Assembly (NCBI GenBank): GCA_045542115.1
Contig: JAZQKK010000014.1
Span: 367,330 to 431,329 of the forward strand
Direction: 5' to 3'
Length of the DNA stretch: 64,000 nt
Source of the DNA: RGIG995 sp045542115
Lineage (GTDB): Bacteria; Bacillota; Clostridia; Oscillospirales; UBA644
A model generated the notes under the pieces. That model had not been told where the DNA came from. It worked only from the letters and a program-made list of their open reading frames with translations, and searched no databases. Positions 40,653-49,234 of this stretch are shown piece after piece (positions within the stretch are counted from its first letter, which is position 1; the number at the start of each line of letters is the position of its first letter). Position numbers and translations under genes: made by a program.

Positions 40653-41951
40653 TCAACGACGGGAGGCTCGCATCAGAGCATCCGCAAATCCTTCCGCACT
40701 CGGGTCGGTGACAAGAACCTTTACGTTCAGTTCCCGTTCCACGTCCCGAACCGAAATATCATCCAAAAATTTATTATCCCGAAGCATTACCCCGGGAACG
40801 AGCAAGCGGTCTCCCAAGGATCTGCCTCGCAGTTGAGCAATCACGTCTCCCCCGGTCACAAGACCGGTGACCGTGACGTCGTGCCCAAAGAAATCATTCT
40901 CGATTCCGTAGATTTCGCAAACCAAATCGGTATATTTTTGCCGCAGTTTTTCTACGGTTCGTTTCATCAGGTCTTCCGTAATTTTCCCGGTAATACAAGA
41001 CACTCGGACGGGTTTTGCAAAGGGTTTTTCCATCAAAGGAATCAGGTCGTCGGTCTCACGGTCGAAAGAAGCAATCATTCCAACACCGTTTTCCATCTGT
41101 TCAAACTCTTCGTAATACTCCAATTCCGGGAGAGACAGCCCGGCTTTCAAATACAATTCATCCGCCGCCCAGACCAGCCGGGTTCCCAATTCTTCCAGGC
41201 ACTGTTGCGCAAACGCTTCCACCTGCGCCACGACGGCTTTACATTCTTCCGGGGTATACACCCGAAGGGGTTCCAGGCCGTCCCGGTGTTTGGTCAGTCC
41301 CACGGGGACCACGGAAATACTGGACAGTTGGGGGTGCAAAGTCTTCAAATCCCGCAAAGTACGGTCCAACTCTTCCCCATCGTTCCAGCCGGGACAAAGG
41401 ACGATTTGCCCCCGAAGATTGATACCGGCATCCCGAAACCGCTGCATCAATTCAAATCCTTTGGCGGCAGCGGGATTCTTCATCATCCTCACCCGAAGTT
41501 CGGGGTTTGTGGTATGGACCGATACGTTGAAGGGCGACACCTTCATTTCCACGATTCGCTCCACGTCCTCGTCGGACAGATTGGTCATCGTAACGTAATT
41601 TCCGTACAAGAGCGACAGGCGAAAATCATCGTCTTTGTAGTACATCGTCTCCCGCATCCCTTGGGGAAGCTGGTCGATAAAACAGAAGATACATTTATTT
41701 TTACAGGACCGCTGGCGGTCCATCAGATAATTGTCAAATTCAAGGCCCGGGTCGTCCGCCGGCTCCGTCAAAAGGGCGTGAAAAATAGCACCGTCCCGGC
41801 GAAGAGTTAAATCCGTAACTCCCAGGGCGGTCTGATACATATAATCCAAAAAATCCCGAATCGGCTGACCGTTGACTTCCAATAATTCGTCCCCGGGTTT
41901 GACCTTCTTCCGAAAGGGACTGCGTTTTTCCACGTAGCGAATGGTGGCCAT
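40653..41951 (-). CDS. DUF512 protein: PDZ plus radical-SAM-like iron-sulfur protein
   Basis: 432 aa. N-terminal PDZ-like segment (VKPGDELLEVNGQPIRDFLDY), then a radical-SAM-like centre CKNKCIFCFIDQLPQGMRETMYYKDDDFRLSLLYGNYVT with CxxxCxxC, a TIM-barrel part (FNVSVHTTNPELRVRMM, LRGQIVLCPGWNDG) and the DUF512 C-terminal region (VTGLVTGGDVIAQLRG, LRDNKFLDD). Function is unproven; it is almost always beside der in Clostridia, suggesting a role in ribosome or rRNA maturation. Start at 41951 behind AAAGGA. Confidence 0.88.
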   Translation of the reverse strand: MATIRYVEKRSPFRKKVKPGDELLEVNGQPIRDFLDYMYQTALGVTDLTLRRDGAIFHALLTEPADDPGLEFDNYLMDRQRSCKNKCIFCFIDQLPQGMRETMYYKDDDFRLSLLYGNYVTMTNLSDEDVERIVEMKVSPFNVSVHTTNPELRVRMMKNPAAAKGFELMQRFRDAGINLRGQIVLCPGWNDGEELDRTLRDLKTLHPQLSSISVVPVGLTKHRDGLEPLRVYTPEECKAVVAQVEAFAQQCLEELGTRLVWAADELYLKAGLSLPELEYYEEFEQMENGVGMIASFDRETDDLIPLMEKPFAKPVRVSCITGKITEDLMKRTVEKLRQKYTDLVCEIYGIENDFFGHDVTVTGLVTGGDVIAQLRGRSLGDRLLVPGVMLRDNKFLDDISVRDVERELNVKVLVTDPSAEGFADALMRASRR

Positions 41952-42009
41952 AATACAATTCCTTTTTCCGGTAAAATCACAAGATACTTCCTGTTTTTAG
42001 ACACAAAAC

Positions 42010-42058
42010 GATGGAGAAACATTGTTCTTTCGGCTGAAAGAAGTGAATGTTTCCCCCT
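42010..42058 (-). terminator. probable 3' hairpin of rpmF
   Basis: Imperfect stem GAAACATT/AATGTTTC enclosing TTCTTTC/GAAAGAA, after the rpmF stop on the minus strand. The T-run is weak, so the terminator call is uncertain. Confidence 0.4.
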
Positions 42059-42077
42059 CGGATTGATGCAGCAGAAA

Positions 42078-42272
42078 TCACTTCGCTGCTTCGGTGTTCA
42101 TTTTCAGAACCTGCTTACCGTCATAGTAGCCGCAAGCTTTGCAAACACGGTGAGAAAGAACGTATTCGCCGCAGTTGGGGCATTTCACCATTCCGGGCAT
42201 ATCGAGCTTCCAAACGCTGGAACGTCTCTTATGCTTTCTCTGTTTGGAGACCTTTTTCTTCGGTGCGATCAT
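42078..42272 (-). CDS. rpmF: 50S ribosomal protein L32
   Basis: 64 aa. Begins IAPKKKVSKQRKHKRRSSVWKL and carries a zinc ribbon CPNC...CKAC. L32 binds 23S rRNA near the exit tunnel. It lies 37 nt downstream of the DUF177 gene, the standard DUF177-rpmF pair. Confidence 0.95.
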   Translation of the reverse strand: MIAPKKKVSKQRKHKRRSSVWKLDMPGMVKCPNCGEYVLSHRVCKACGYYDGKQVLKMNTEAAK

Positions 42273-42309
42273 TGTTGGACACCTCCTATTTCGATGTCAA
42301 ATTATAAAC

Positions 42310-42738
42310 TCAGTTATTGCATCCGCAATCCCCGTCGTTGAGATTTTTCCCGCAAGACGGACACAATCCCCGGCAATCTTCCTTGCAAAGGATCTGCAAG
42401 GGAATGGCAAGGACCAGAGCGTCGTAGGCAGTCTTCTCCAAGTCAATCTTTCCGGCCTGAATCGCAACGGAGTCGTCTTCCGACGAATCCAGCGTAAGTA
42501 CCGTTTTCAAATCGGCCTGCAAGGAAAGAACGGCATCTTCCAGACATCTGTCGCAAGGTGCGGTACAGACGCCGGAGACCGTGGCGCGGAAGGTCATTAC
42601 ACCGACGACGTTACGAAGTTTCCCGGTAATCCGGACTTCCGAAAAAGCAGGTTCCGTTCCGGACAGGTCCACCACCCGGTCAAAGGGGAGGCTCTCGCCG
42701 TCGCTGCGGCTGAAATCGTTAATATCCAAATACCGCAT
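42310..42738 (-). CDS. DUF177 (YceD) family protein
   Basis: 142 aa. YceD/DUF177 blocks: GVCTAPCDRCLEDAVLSLQ with the CxxC pair, DALVLAIPLQILCKEDCRGLCPSCGKNLNDGDCGC at the C-terminus with further cysteines. In E. coli and plants YceD/DUF177 affects 23S rRNA accumulation. The start at 42738 follows AAGGAG. Co-transcribed with rpmF from the promoter just upstream. Confidence 0.9.
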   Translation of the reverse strand: MRYLDINDFSRSDGESLPFDRVVDLSGTEPAFSEVRITGKLRNVVGVMTFRATVSGVCTAPCDRCLEDAVLSLQADLKTVLTLDSSEDDSVAIQAGKIDLEKTAYDALVLAIPLQILCKEDCRGLCPSCGKNLNDGDCGCNN

Positions 42739-42780
42739 ACGGAACTCCTTTCTGCCGTCGGGCAAAGCGCATACTTATAT

Positions 42781-42808
42781 ATTATACCACAAATTTTCAG
42801 AATGTCAA
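42781..42808 (-). promoter_or_regulatory. promoter of the DUF177-rpmF operon
   Basis: Minus strand TTGACA (42803-42808) and TATAAT (42781-42786), spacing 16 bp. Confidence 0.75.
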
Positions 42809-42826
42809 GTAGGTAATTTGGAAACT

Positions 42827-44008
42827 TTATTTGACCTCGTGGCCGCCGTCGCAAGCAGAAGAGATATAGAATTCCCCGTCAAACCCGGTGCGTTCTTTAT
42901 AATTCTTGCTTACTTCCGCAATAAAGTAATCCACGGCGTCGTCGGCAACGATGCTGACCGTACAACCGCCGAATCCGGCGCCGGTCATACGGGAACCGAT
43001 ACAACCTTCAATCTTCAAGGATTCTTCCACCATCACGTCCAGATTCAACCCGGTTACTTCATACAGGTCTCTCAACGAGATGTGGGATGCGGTCATCAGA
43101 TGACCGAAGGCTTTCAAATCACCGGCCGTCAGAGCATCGATGGATTTCAGGACCCGGTCACATTCGTAAACAACGTGTTCCGCGCGGCGGCGTTCCACTT
43201 CGTTGGAAATCAAATGCTTGGATTCTTCAAACTGTTCCACGGAAATCGCCCGCAGACAGTCGGCTTCGGGATAAGCAATCTGCAACTGTTTGAGAGCAGA
43301 TTCACATTCCGCCCGGCGTTCGTTATATTTGGAATCGGCAAGACCGCGCTTTTTCTTGGTGTTTCCCACGATGATCTTATAGCCGTCCAAAACCAGGGGT
43401 ACGTATTGGAAATCCAGCGTCTTGCAATCCAGGAAGATGGCGTTATCCTTTTTCCCCATCGCACTGGCAAATTGGTCCATAATACCGCAGTTGACGCCGC
43501 AATAAATAATTTCCGCTTCCTGAGACAGTTTTGCCATTTCAATCATATCCACCGGTTCGGTGATGCCCTTCGCCTCATTGGAGAAGGTGGCCAGGGTCAG
43601 TGCCATAACCACTTCGATGGCAGCGGAAGAAGACAGGCCAGCACCCAGAGGAACGGTGTCGTGATACAGAATATCGCAGGAGCAGATTTCATAGCCGTGA
43701 TTCTGCAAAACGTAAGCAACGCCGGCCTGATAATTCCCCCAGCGAAGGTCTTTATAGCTGTCCAATTTATTCAGGTCCAGTTCCACACGGTCGGGAAGGT
43801 CGGTAGCCGCCAGACGGATCTTGCCGCTATCGGTCTTACGAACGATAATATGAGAGGCGTGCTCCAACGCCGCAGGAAAAACGAAACCGCCGTTATAGTC
43901 GGTATGCTCCCCGATCATATTGACCCGTCCGGGAGAGACGAACATCCGTACGTCGTCGGGTTCCCCGCCGTAGAGTTCGAGGAATTTGGAAAGCAGTTCT
44001 TGATTCAC
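42827..44008 (-). CDS. galK: galactokinase
   Basis: 393 aa GHMP kinase. N-terminal galactokinase signature PGRVNMIGEHTDYNGGFVFP, ATP loop PLGAGLSSSAAIEV, and C-terminal GSRMTGAGFGGCTVSIV. It phosphorylates galactose at C1 for GalT. The start is a GTG at 44008 with AAGGA about 12 nt upstream, a long spacing. It is a monocistronic unit far from galT in this window; no galE or galM is seen nearby. Confidence 0.95.
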   Translation of the reverse strand: MNQELLSKFLELYGGEPDDVRMFVSPGRVNMIGEHTDYNGGFVFPAALEHASHIIVRKTDSGKIRLAATDLPDRVELDLNKLDSYKDLRWGNYQAGVAYVLQNHGYEICSCDILYHDTVPLGAGLSSSAAIEVVMALTLATFSNEAKGITEPVDMIEMAKLSQEAEIIYCGVNCGIMDQFASAMGKKDNAIFLDCKTLDFQYVPLVLDGYKIIVGNTKKKRGLADSKYNERRAECESALKQLQIAYPEADCLRAISVEQFEESKHLISNEVERRRAEHVVYECDRVLKSIDALTAGDLKAFGHLMTASHISLRDLYEVTGLNLDVMVEESLKIEGCIGSRMTGAGFGGCTVSIVADDAVDYFIAEVSKNYKERTGFDGEFYISSACDGGHEVK

Positions 44009-44045
44009 AGTACAATAACATCCTTTCTGAACTATATACAGATTT

Positions 44046-44074
44046 ATTATACACTATTCCACGAAAAATGTCAA
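44046..44074 (-). promoter_or_regulatory. promoter of galK
   Basis: Minus strand TTGACA (44069-44074) and TATAAT (44046-44051), spacing 17 bp, consensus at both boxes. No operator was recognised. Confidence 0.8.
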
Positions 44075-44109
44075 GATTCATTTGAAACAAATATAGCAAA
44101 TATCGTCAA

Positions 44110-44496
44110 TCAAAGAATATTTTCCCAGGTGGGACGATGGGTCTCGGACAACTCCTTCAACGTCTTGGACAGATCTGCCAACGCTTCCAGCACGGGAGAG
44201 ATATCCCCTTCCTCTCCCAATTGCTCCGCCCGGGAAAGAGCCCGCTGGATTTCGTGAATCCGGGCATCGTTGACGAAGACTCCCAAAAAGGGGCGGCGGC
44301 GCTCCAATTCTTTCGTCAATTCCTTCAACAGTTCCATTCCCTCGGCCTGGGTAGATTCTTCCGACAAGACGTCGCTGACCCGGTCGGCCCGGCCGGACAA
44401 ATCTTCACAAACCTTCTGTAAAGAATATTGTCCGAAAAAGACAAAAAGCACCAAGATCGCAGCCACTCCCAAGGCGATAAAAAAACGACTCTTCAC
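44110..44496 (-). CDS. DUF4363 family membrane-anchored protein
   Basis: 128 aa. One N-terminal TM helix (residues 5-22, FIALGVAAILVLFVFFG) and an extracytoplasmic helical-hairpin domain (DLSGRADRVSDVLSEE, FLGVFVNDARIHEIQRALSRAEQL). This matches DUF4363, which regularly follows DUF421 in Clostridia. Function unknown. The ATG overlaps the DUF421 stop by 4 bp. Confidence 0.8.
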   Translation of the reverse strand: MKSRFFIALGVAAILVLFVFFGQYSLQKVCEDLSGRADRVSDVLSEESTQAEGMELLKELTKELERRRPFLGVFVNDARIHEIQRALSRAEQLGEEGDISPVLEALADLSKTLKELSETHRPTWENIL

Positions 44497-45134
44497 GATA
44501 CCTTCTCCCGGGGAATACAGGTGTAGCGACCGGAAACTTCATAAAGCAAAAATACGTTTTTCGCCTCGCAGACCCCTTCTTGTTTCAGAATGGCCGCCAA
44601 GGCGCCGGCGTCAATTCCCCGGCGGTGCAAGTTTTCTTTTACAGGGACCCCGTCGGAAATCAAAATCAGGGGCAAGGTCTTTTGGGATGCTCCTTTTTTG
44701 GGAATCACACTGACTTTTCCGTCGGTTTCAAGAACACAGTATTTCACGTCTTCCACCGCCATCAATCCGTTTTGCCGCAACTCTTCCATCAATTCCCCTA
44801 CCGACATCTGAGACCGTTTCATTTCCCGCTGGTCGATGTTGCCGTCGTCAATCAAAACCGAATACCGTCCCCCCAGCATCCGGCTGAAAAAAGGAATCTT
44901 CAATGCAACAAAGGAAAAGAGAATTTCCAATACCACGAGCGTGACCATCGGAACGACGCTGTATACCAACGGCATTTCCAGATCCTGCATACAGAGGGTG
45001 GCAAGGTCGGAGATCAACAACGTTATCACCAATTCCGCCGGTTCCAATTCTCCCAATTGCCGTTTTCCCATACAGCGCAATGCAAGAATCGTCAAAAGAT
45101 ACAAAATTGCGGTGCGAATCATCGCCACAGCCAT
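44493..45134 (-). CDS. DUF421 (YetF/YcaP-type) membrane protein
   Basis: 213 aa. Three N-terminal TM helices with RTAILYLLTILALRCMGKRQLGELEPAELVITLLISDLATLCMQD (the GKRQLGEL block is the family hallmark), then a soluble domain RYSVLIDDGNIDQREMKRSQMSVGELMEELRQNG. In bacilli such proteins (YetF, YrbG) affect spore membrane properties and germination; that role here is inference. Start at the ATG 45134 behind GCAGGTG. Confidence 0.85.
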   Translation of the reverse strand: MAVAMIRTAILYLLTILALRCMGKRQLGELEPAELVITLLISDLATLCMQDLEMPLVYSVVPMVTLVVLEILFSFVALKIPFFSRMLGGRYSVLIDDGNIDQREMKRSQMSVGELMEELRQNGLMAVEDVKYCVLETDGKVSVIPKKGASQKTLPLILISDGVPVKENLHRRGIDAGALAAILKQEGVCEAKNVFLLYEVSGRYTCIPREKVS

Positions 45135-45175
45135 AAAAACACCTGCCAAAACTTATTTTTCTTAGTTTTCACCCC

Positions 45176-45212
45176 AACAAAAAAAATATGCACCTCAAAA
45201 CGAGGTGCATAT
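45176..45212 (-). terminator. terminator of ackA
   Basis: 11-bp stem ATATGCACCTC/GAGGTGCATAT followed on the minus strand by seven T. Confidence 0.85.
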
Positions 45213-45228
45213 GGAAGGTACAAATCAC

Positions 45229-46461
45229 TTACCGGTTCGCCACGGCCAGGGTCTCTTTGGCAATCATCAATTCTTCGTTGGTAGGAATGACCAACACTTT
45301 AATCTTGGAATTCTTACCGGTAATATCCACGGTACCCCGGGTCTGATTGGCTTCTTCGTCAATTTCAATTCCCAAGGGTTCCAGCAGACCTTTGCAGACG
45401 TTTCTGCGGGTGGTGGGGCCGTTTTCACCGATACCGGCAGTAAAGACGATGCAGTCTACCCCACCGAGAATGGCAATGTAGCCCGCCATAATCTGCTTAC
45501 ACTGATATCCGAACATTTCCAGCGCCAAGGCACACTTTTCGTCGCCCTTGTCGGCCCGTGCTTCCAAATCGCGGAAATCGCTGTATCCGCCGGAAACGGC
45601 AAATACGCCGGACTTCTTGTTCATAATGTTGTTCAGTTCCGTGCCGTTCATCGGACGCATTTCTCCGGTCTTTTCGTCTTTCACAAGTTCATTGTCCAAC
45701 AGCAGCGGAACGATGGCGGGGTCGATGGAACCGCAACGGGTACCCATCAAAGGACCGGCCAGGGGGGTAAGTCCCATCGAGGTATCCACACAGCGGCCTT
45801 TGTCTACGGCAGTGATGGAAGAACCGTTCCCCAGATGCAGGGTTACCATCTTCAATTCTTCCGGTTTCTTGCCCAGATATTCCGCGGTCTTCTGAGATAC
45901 GTACTTATGAGAGGTGCCGTGAGCACCGTAACGCTTGATGCTGTATTTTTCACACAAATCCTGAGGCAGAGAGTAGGTTTTTGCTACGTCGGGCATCGTG
46001 GAATGGAAGGCGGTATCAAACACGGCCACGTGGGGGATGTTGGGCATCGCTTCCCGGCAAGCACGAATCCCGGCGGCGTTGGGAATTGCGTGAAGAGGAG
46101 CCAAGGTCTTGCAGGCCTCGATCTTCTCGATAACTTCGTCGCTGTCTACCAGCGTAGCTTCCATAAAGAAGTTTCCGCCGTGAACGATACGGTGGCCGGC
46201 AGCACCGATTTCGGAGATGTCTGCAATAACACCGATTTCCTTATCCACCAAGGTTTCCAGAACCTTATTGGCGGCAACGGTATGGTTGGGAAAAGCAACG
46301 GCGGTCTCAATGGAAATATCCTTTCCGGGAGCCTTGTAAGAAAAGACACCGTCGATTCCGATGCGGTCGCAATTTCCTTTGGCGATGACTTCTTCGTTTT
46401 CCATATCAAACAACTGATACTTCAAAGAAGAACTGCCTGCGTTGATGACTAAAATCTTCAT
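45229..46461 (-). CDS. ackA: acetate kinase
   Basis: 410 aa, ASKHA fold. Signatures: VINAGSSSLKYQLFDM at the N-terminus, GHRIVHGG, RYGAHGTSHKYVSQ, LHLGNGSSITAV, FTAGIGENGPTTRRNV, PTNEELMIAKET. It makes ATP and acetate from acetyl-phosphate, the main energy step of many anaerobic fermenters. No pta gene is adjacent. Divergent from tmcAL with interlocked promoters. Confidence 0.96.
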   Translation of the reverse strand: MKILVINAGSSSLKYQLFDMENEEVIAKGNCDRIGIDGVFSYKAPGKDISIETAVAFPNHTVAANKVLETLVDKEIGVIADISEIGAAGHRIVHGGNFFMEATLVDSDEVIEKIEACKTLAPLHAIPNAAGIRACREAMPNIPHVAVFDTAFHSTMPDVAKTYSLPQDLCEKYSIKRYGAHGTSHKYVSQKTAEYLGKKPEELKMVTLHLGNGSSITAVDKGRCVDTSMGLTPLAGPLMGTRCGSIDPAIVPLLLDNELVKDEKTGEMRPMNGTELNNIMNKKSGVFAVSGGYSDFRDLEARADKGDEKCALALEMFGYQCKQIMAGYIAILGGVDCIVFTAGIGENGPTTRRNVCKGLLEPLGIEIDEEANQTRGTVDITGKNSKIKVLVIPTNEELMIAKETLAVANR

Positions 46462-46482
46462 AATTTTACGCCTCTCTATATC

Positions 46483-46511
46483 TTGATTTTTTTCTCACTT
46501 TGTAGTATAAT
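46483..46511 (+). promoter_or_regulatory. promoter of tmcAL
   Basis: TTGATT (46483-46488) and TATAAT (46506-46511), spacing 17 bp. Transcripts would run across the ackA promoter. Confidence 0.65.
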
Positions 46512-46526
46512 GGTCATACAGATTAT

Positions 46527-46555
46527 ATTATAGTCCTTTTTGGGGGAAAATGCAA
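46527..46555 (-). promoter_or_regulatory. promoter of ackA
   Basis: Minus strand TTGCAT (46550-46555) and TATAAT (46527-46532), spacing 17 bp. Transcripts would run across the tmcAL promoter, so the two face each other. Confidence 0.7.
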
Positions 46556-46604
46556 GCGATTTTACATTTTTTTACCTTTTTAAGGACAAAAAAGGAGACC
46601 TGTC

Positions 46605-47747
46605 GTGAAAATCGCCGGAATTATTGCGGAATACAACCCCTTCCACAAGGGACATCAATATCAGACCGACCTTCTGCGGGAAACGGGATACGAAGGAATC
46701 GTAGCGATAATGAGCGGCAATTTCGTCCAGCGGGCGGATGCGGCGATGACCGATAAATACCGCAGAGCCGCGTGGGCCGTGCAGTCGGGAGTGGACTTAG
46801 TGTTCGAATTACCCCTCCCCTACGCCGTCGCCTCGGCGGAAGATTTTGCCCGGGGCGGAATTACCCTTCTGTCCGCGACGGGAATTCTGGATACGGTATG
46901 CTGCGGATGTGAAAGCGGCGAGGAGAAGAATCGCCGGCAGTACGAAGCGTTGTGCAAAGCGGAAAAAATGGGAAAAATCAAAGAAAATATGCAGCGCGGT
47001 CTGAGTTATCCCGCCGCTTGCCGCAAGGCTGTAACCGACTTGGGAGAAGATTGGAGCGACGAGGCAAACGACGTGCTTGCCTTGGCCTACCGAAAAGCCA
47101 TTGCACAGACCGCACCCCATCTGAAATTGCTTGCCATCCGGCGAAAAGGGGGATTTTACGGAACCGGGAACGACGGGTTTGAAAGTGCCCATTCCATCCG
47201 AGCCAGACTTACTGCGGGAGAAGACGTTTCCGAATCCCTCCCCTCGGGGGTCGCCAGCGAAATCACGTCTGCCCCGCTTGCCGATTTAAGCCGCTTGGAG
47301 CGGGGGATTTTAGCCTATTACCGCACCGCGTCTGCGGAAGCGTTAAAATCCTTTTACGGAATGCGGGAGGGACTGGCGGAACGCATTTGCAATTCCGCGG
47401 ACGTTCCCACCCTGGAAGAATTGTATCAACGGGTAAAAACCAAACGCTTTCCCCATTCTGCCGTGCGAAGAGCGGTTTTGTGCGGTTATCTGGGACTGTC
47501 CGCAACCTTGCCGGAATTGACGTACCTTCGCGTCTTGGCCTTTAACGAAACCGGGCAGGAAATTTTGAAAACGATGAAAAAAGCGGCGTCTTTGCCTATC
47601 CTGTCTTCCCTGTCTCCGGAATGGAGCAACGACCCCCTTGCCCAGGCTCAATTGCGAGGGGACGAAATCTTTGCATTGACCCTTTCCCAACCGGACGTCC
47701 GGTATCGGGACCGGGTGGAATCCGCAAGAAAAATATGTCAAAAATGA
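46605..47747 (+). CDS. tmcAL: tRNA(Met) cytidine acetate ligase TmcAL
   Basis: 380 aa (usual about 390-410). N-terminal nucleotidyltransferase core IAGIIAEYNPFHKGHQYQTDLLRE (HxGH-type motif), then IMSGNFVQRADAAMTDKYRRAAWAVQSGVDLVFELP. TmcAL (YlbM) adenylates acetate and transfers it to C34 of elongator tRNA-Met. The start is GTG at 46605 after AAAGGAG. It lies divergent from acetate kinase, which makes or uses the same acetate, a common arrangement in Firmicutes. Confidence 0.9.
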   Translation: MKIAGIIAEYNPFHKGHQYQTDLLRETGYEGIVAIMSGNFVQRADAAMTDKYRRAAWAVQSGVDLVFELPLPYAVASAEDFARGGITLLSATGILDTVCCGCESGEEKNRRQYEALCKAEKMGKIKENMQRGLSYPAACRKAVTDLGEDWSDEANDVLALAYRKAIAQTAPHLKLLAIRRKGGFYGTGNDGFESAHSIRARLTAGEDVSESLPSGVASEITSAPLADLSRLERGILAYYRTASAEALKSFYGMREGLAERICNSADVPTLEELYQRVKTKRFPHSAVRRAVLCGYLGLSATLPELTYLRVLAFNETGQEILKTMKKAASLPILSSLSPEWSNDPLAQAQLRGDEIFALTLSQPDVRYRDRVESARKICQK

Positions 47748-47775
47748 AAAAATTTTATTATTTTACACAAAACCC

Positions 47776-47804
47776 TTTACAAAAGACGTATTTTGTAGTA
47801 AAAT
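47776..47804 (+). promoter_or_regulatory. promoter of the pyrH-frr-uppS cluster
   Basis: TTTACA (47776-47781) and TAAAAT (47799-47804), spacing 17 bp, ahead of pyrH. Confidence 0.65.
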
Positions 47805-47841
47805 TATAAAAGATATAGAATATAATTATCCGGAGGACTGT

Positions 47842-48549
47842 ATGGAAACGAAATACAAAAGAGCCTTAGTAAAACTCAGCGGCGAAGCCCTGTCCGGCTC
47901 GTTGGGTCACGGGATTGATTTCGACACCGCCACGGAAGTGTGCCGAAATATCGTAAAATGTTTAGAGTGCGGTGCGCAGATTGCCATCGTTTGCGGAGCC
48001 GGGAACTTCTGGCGGGGCCGCCAAGGGTCGGATATGGACCCGGTTAAGGCCGACCAGATGGGAATGCTCGCCACCAATATGAACGCCATTGCCCTTTCTG
48101 AATTATTCCGGCTCGTGGGAGCAGAAGCAAAAGTGCTTTCCGCCGTAGCGATGCCTCAGGTCTGCGAAACCTACACCAAAGACCTGGCAGATAAATATCT
48201 CAACGAAGGAAAAATCGTGATTTTCGGAGGCGGCACCGGTTGTCCCTTCTTCACCACCGACACCGCGGCGGCTCTGCGGGCCATTGAAATCGGAGCGGAT
48301 ATCGCCCTGATGGCCAAGGCCGTGGACGGCGTCTACGACAAAGACCCCCGCACCAACCCCGATGCGAAGAAGTTCGATTCCATCACCTATTCGGAGATTC
48401 TGGATAAAAAATTGGGCGTTATCGATCTGACGGCTGCATCGCTTTGTATGGAAAAGAAAATGCCCGTCTTGTTGTTCCAATTGGGCAAGGGAGAAAGCAT
48501 TGCCGAAGCCCTGTGCGGAAACAACGTAGGAACGGTTATTAACGTATAA
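47842..48549 (+). CDS. pyrH: UMP kinase
   Basis: 235 aa, amino-acid-kinase fold. KRALVKLSGEALSG, GAGNFWRGRQGSDMDPVKADQMGMLATNMNA and FGGGTGCPFFTTDTAAALRA are the bacterial UMPK hallmarks. It makes UDP from UMP, with GTP activation and UTP inhibition in other bacteria. First gene of the pyrH-frr-uppS-cdsA-dxr-rseP-ispG run. Ribosome site GGAGG. Confidence 0.96.
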   Translation: METKYKRALVKLSGEALSGSLGHGIDFDTATEVCRNIVKCLECGAQIAIVCGAGNFWRGRQGSDMDPVKADQMGMLATNMNAIALSELFRLVGAEAKVLSAVAMPQVCETYTKDLADKYLNEGKIVIFGGGTGCPFFTTDTAAALRAIEIGADIALMAKAVDGVYDKDPRTNPDAKKFDSITYSEILDKKLGVIDLTAASLCMEKKMPVLLFQLGKGESIAEALCGNNVGTVINV

Positions 48550-48592
48550 TTTCTCATCAACACGAAATAATTATCATTACGGAGGATTCAAT

Positions 48593-49147
48593 ATGAAACC
48601 TGAATACAAAGAAACCAACGACAGAATGGAAAAGACCCGTCTTGCTCTGCAAAACGATTTTGCCGCCATCCGCGCTTCTGCCGCAAACGTTGCGGTCCTG
48701 GACAAAATCAGCGTGGATTATTGGGGCGTTAAGACCCCCATCCAGCAGGTTGCCACCGTTTCCGTACAGGAAGGGAAAACCTTGCTGATCCAACCCTACG
48801 ATACTTCTCTTTTGAAGACCATCGAAAAGGCTATTCAGGTTTCCGACCTGGGCATCAACCCCCAGAACGACGGCCGTGTGATTCGCCTTGCCTTCCCCCC
48901 TCTCACCGAGGAACGCCGCAAGAGCATCGTAAAGGATATCGGCAAGATGTCCGAAGAATCCAAAACCGCAATCCGGAACATCCGCAGAGACGCATTGGAA
49001 GGGTTTAAGGCTCAGAAAAAGAAGAGCGAAATCACCGAAGACGACCTGAAAAATGCAGAAAAAGAAATTCAGAATCTGACCGATAAATTCTGCAAGGATA
49101 TCGACGCTATGCGTGCCGCAAAGGAAAAGGAAATCCTTTCGGTCTGA
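48593..49147 (+). CDS. frr: ribosome recycling factor
   Basis: 184 aa. DFAAIRASAANVAVLDKISVDYWG (here R.S rather than R.GRA) and PLTEERRKSIVKDIGKMSEE are the family blocks. With EF-G it splits post-termination ribosomes. Ribosome site CGGAGGA. Note the usual RTGRANP segment reads RASAANV, a minor divergence. Confidence 0.95.
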   Translation: MKPEYKETNDRMEKTRLALQNDFAAIRASAANVAVLDKISVDYWGVKTPIQQVATVSVQEGKTLLIQPYDTSLLKTIEKAIQVSDLGINPQNDGRVIRLAFPPLTEERRKSIVKDIGKMSEESKTAIRNIRRDALEGFKAQKKKSEITEDDLKNAEKEIQNLTDKFCKDIDAMRAAKEKEILSV

Positions 49148-49234
49148 GTTAAAAAAGCATCTTGGCCGTTGCCGCAGTCCCCTGTGGCAACGGTTCGATT
49201 ATAACGAAAAAAACAACTTCGGGAGTAAACCGTT

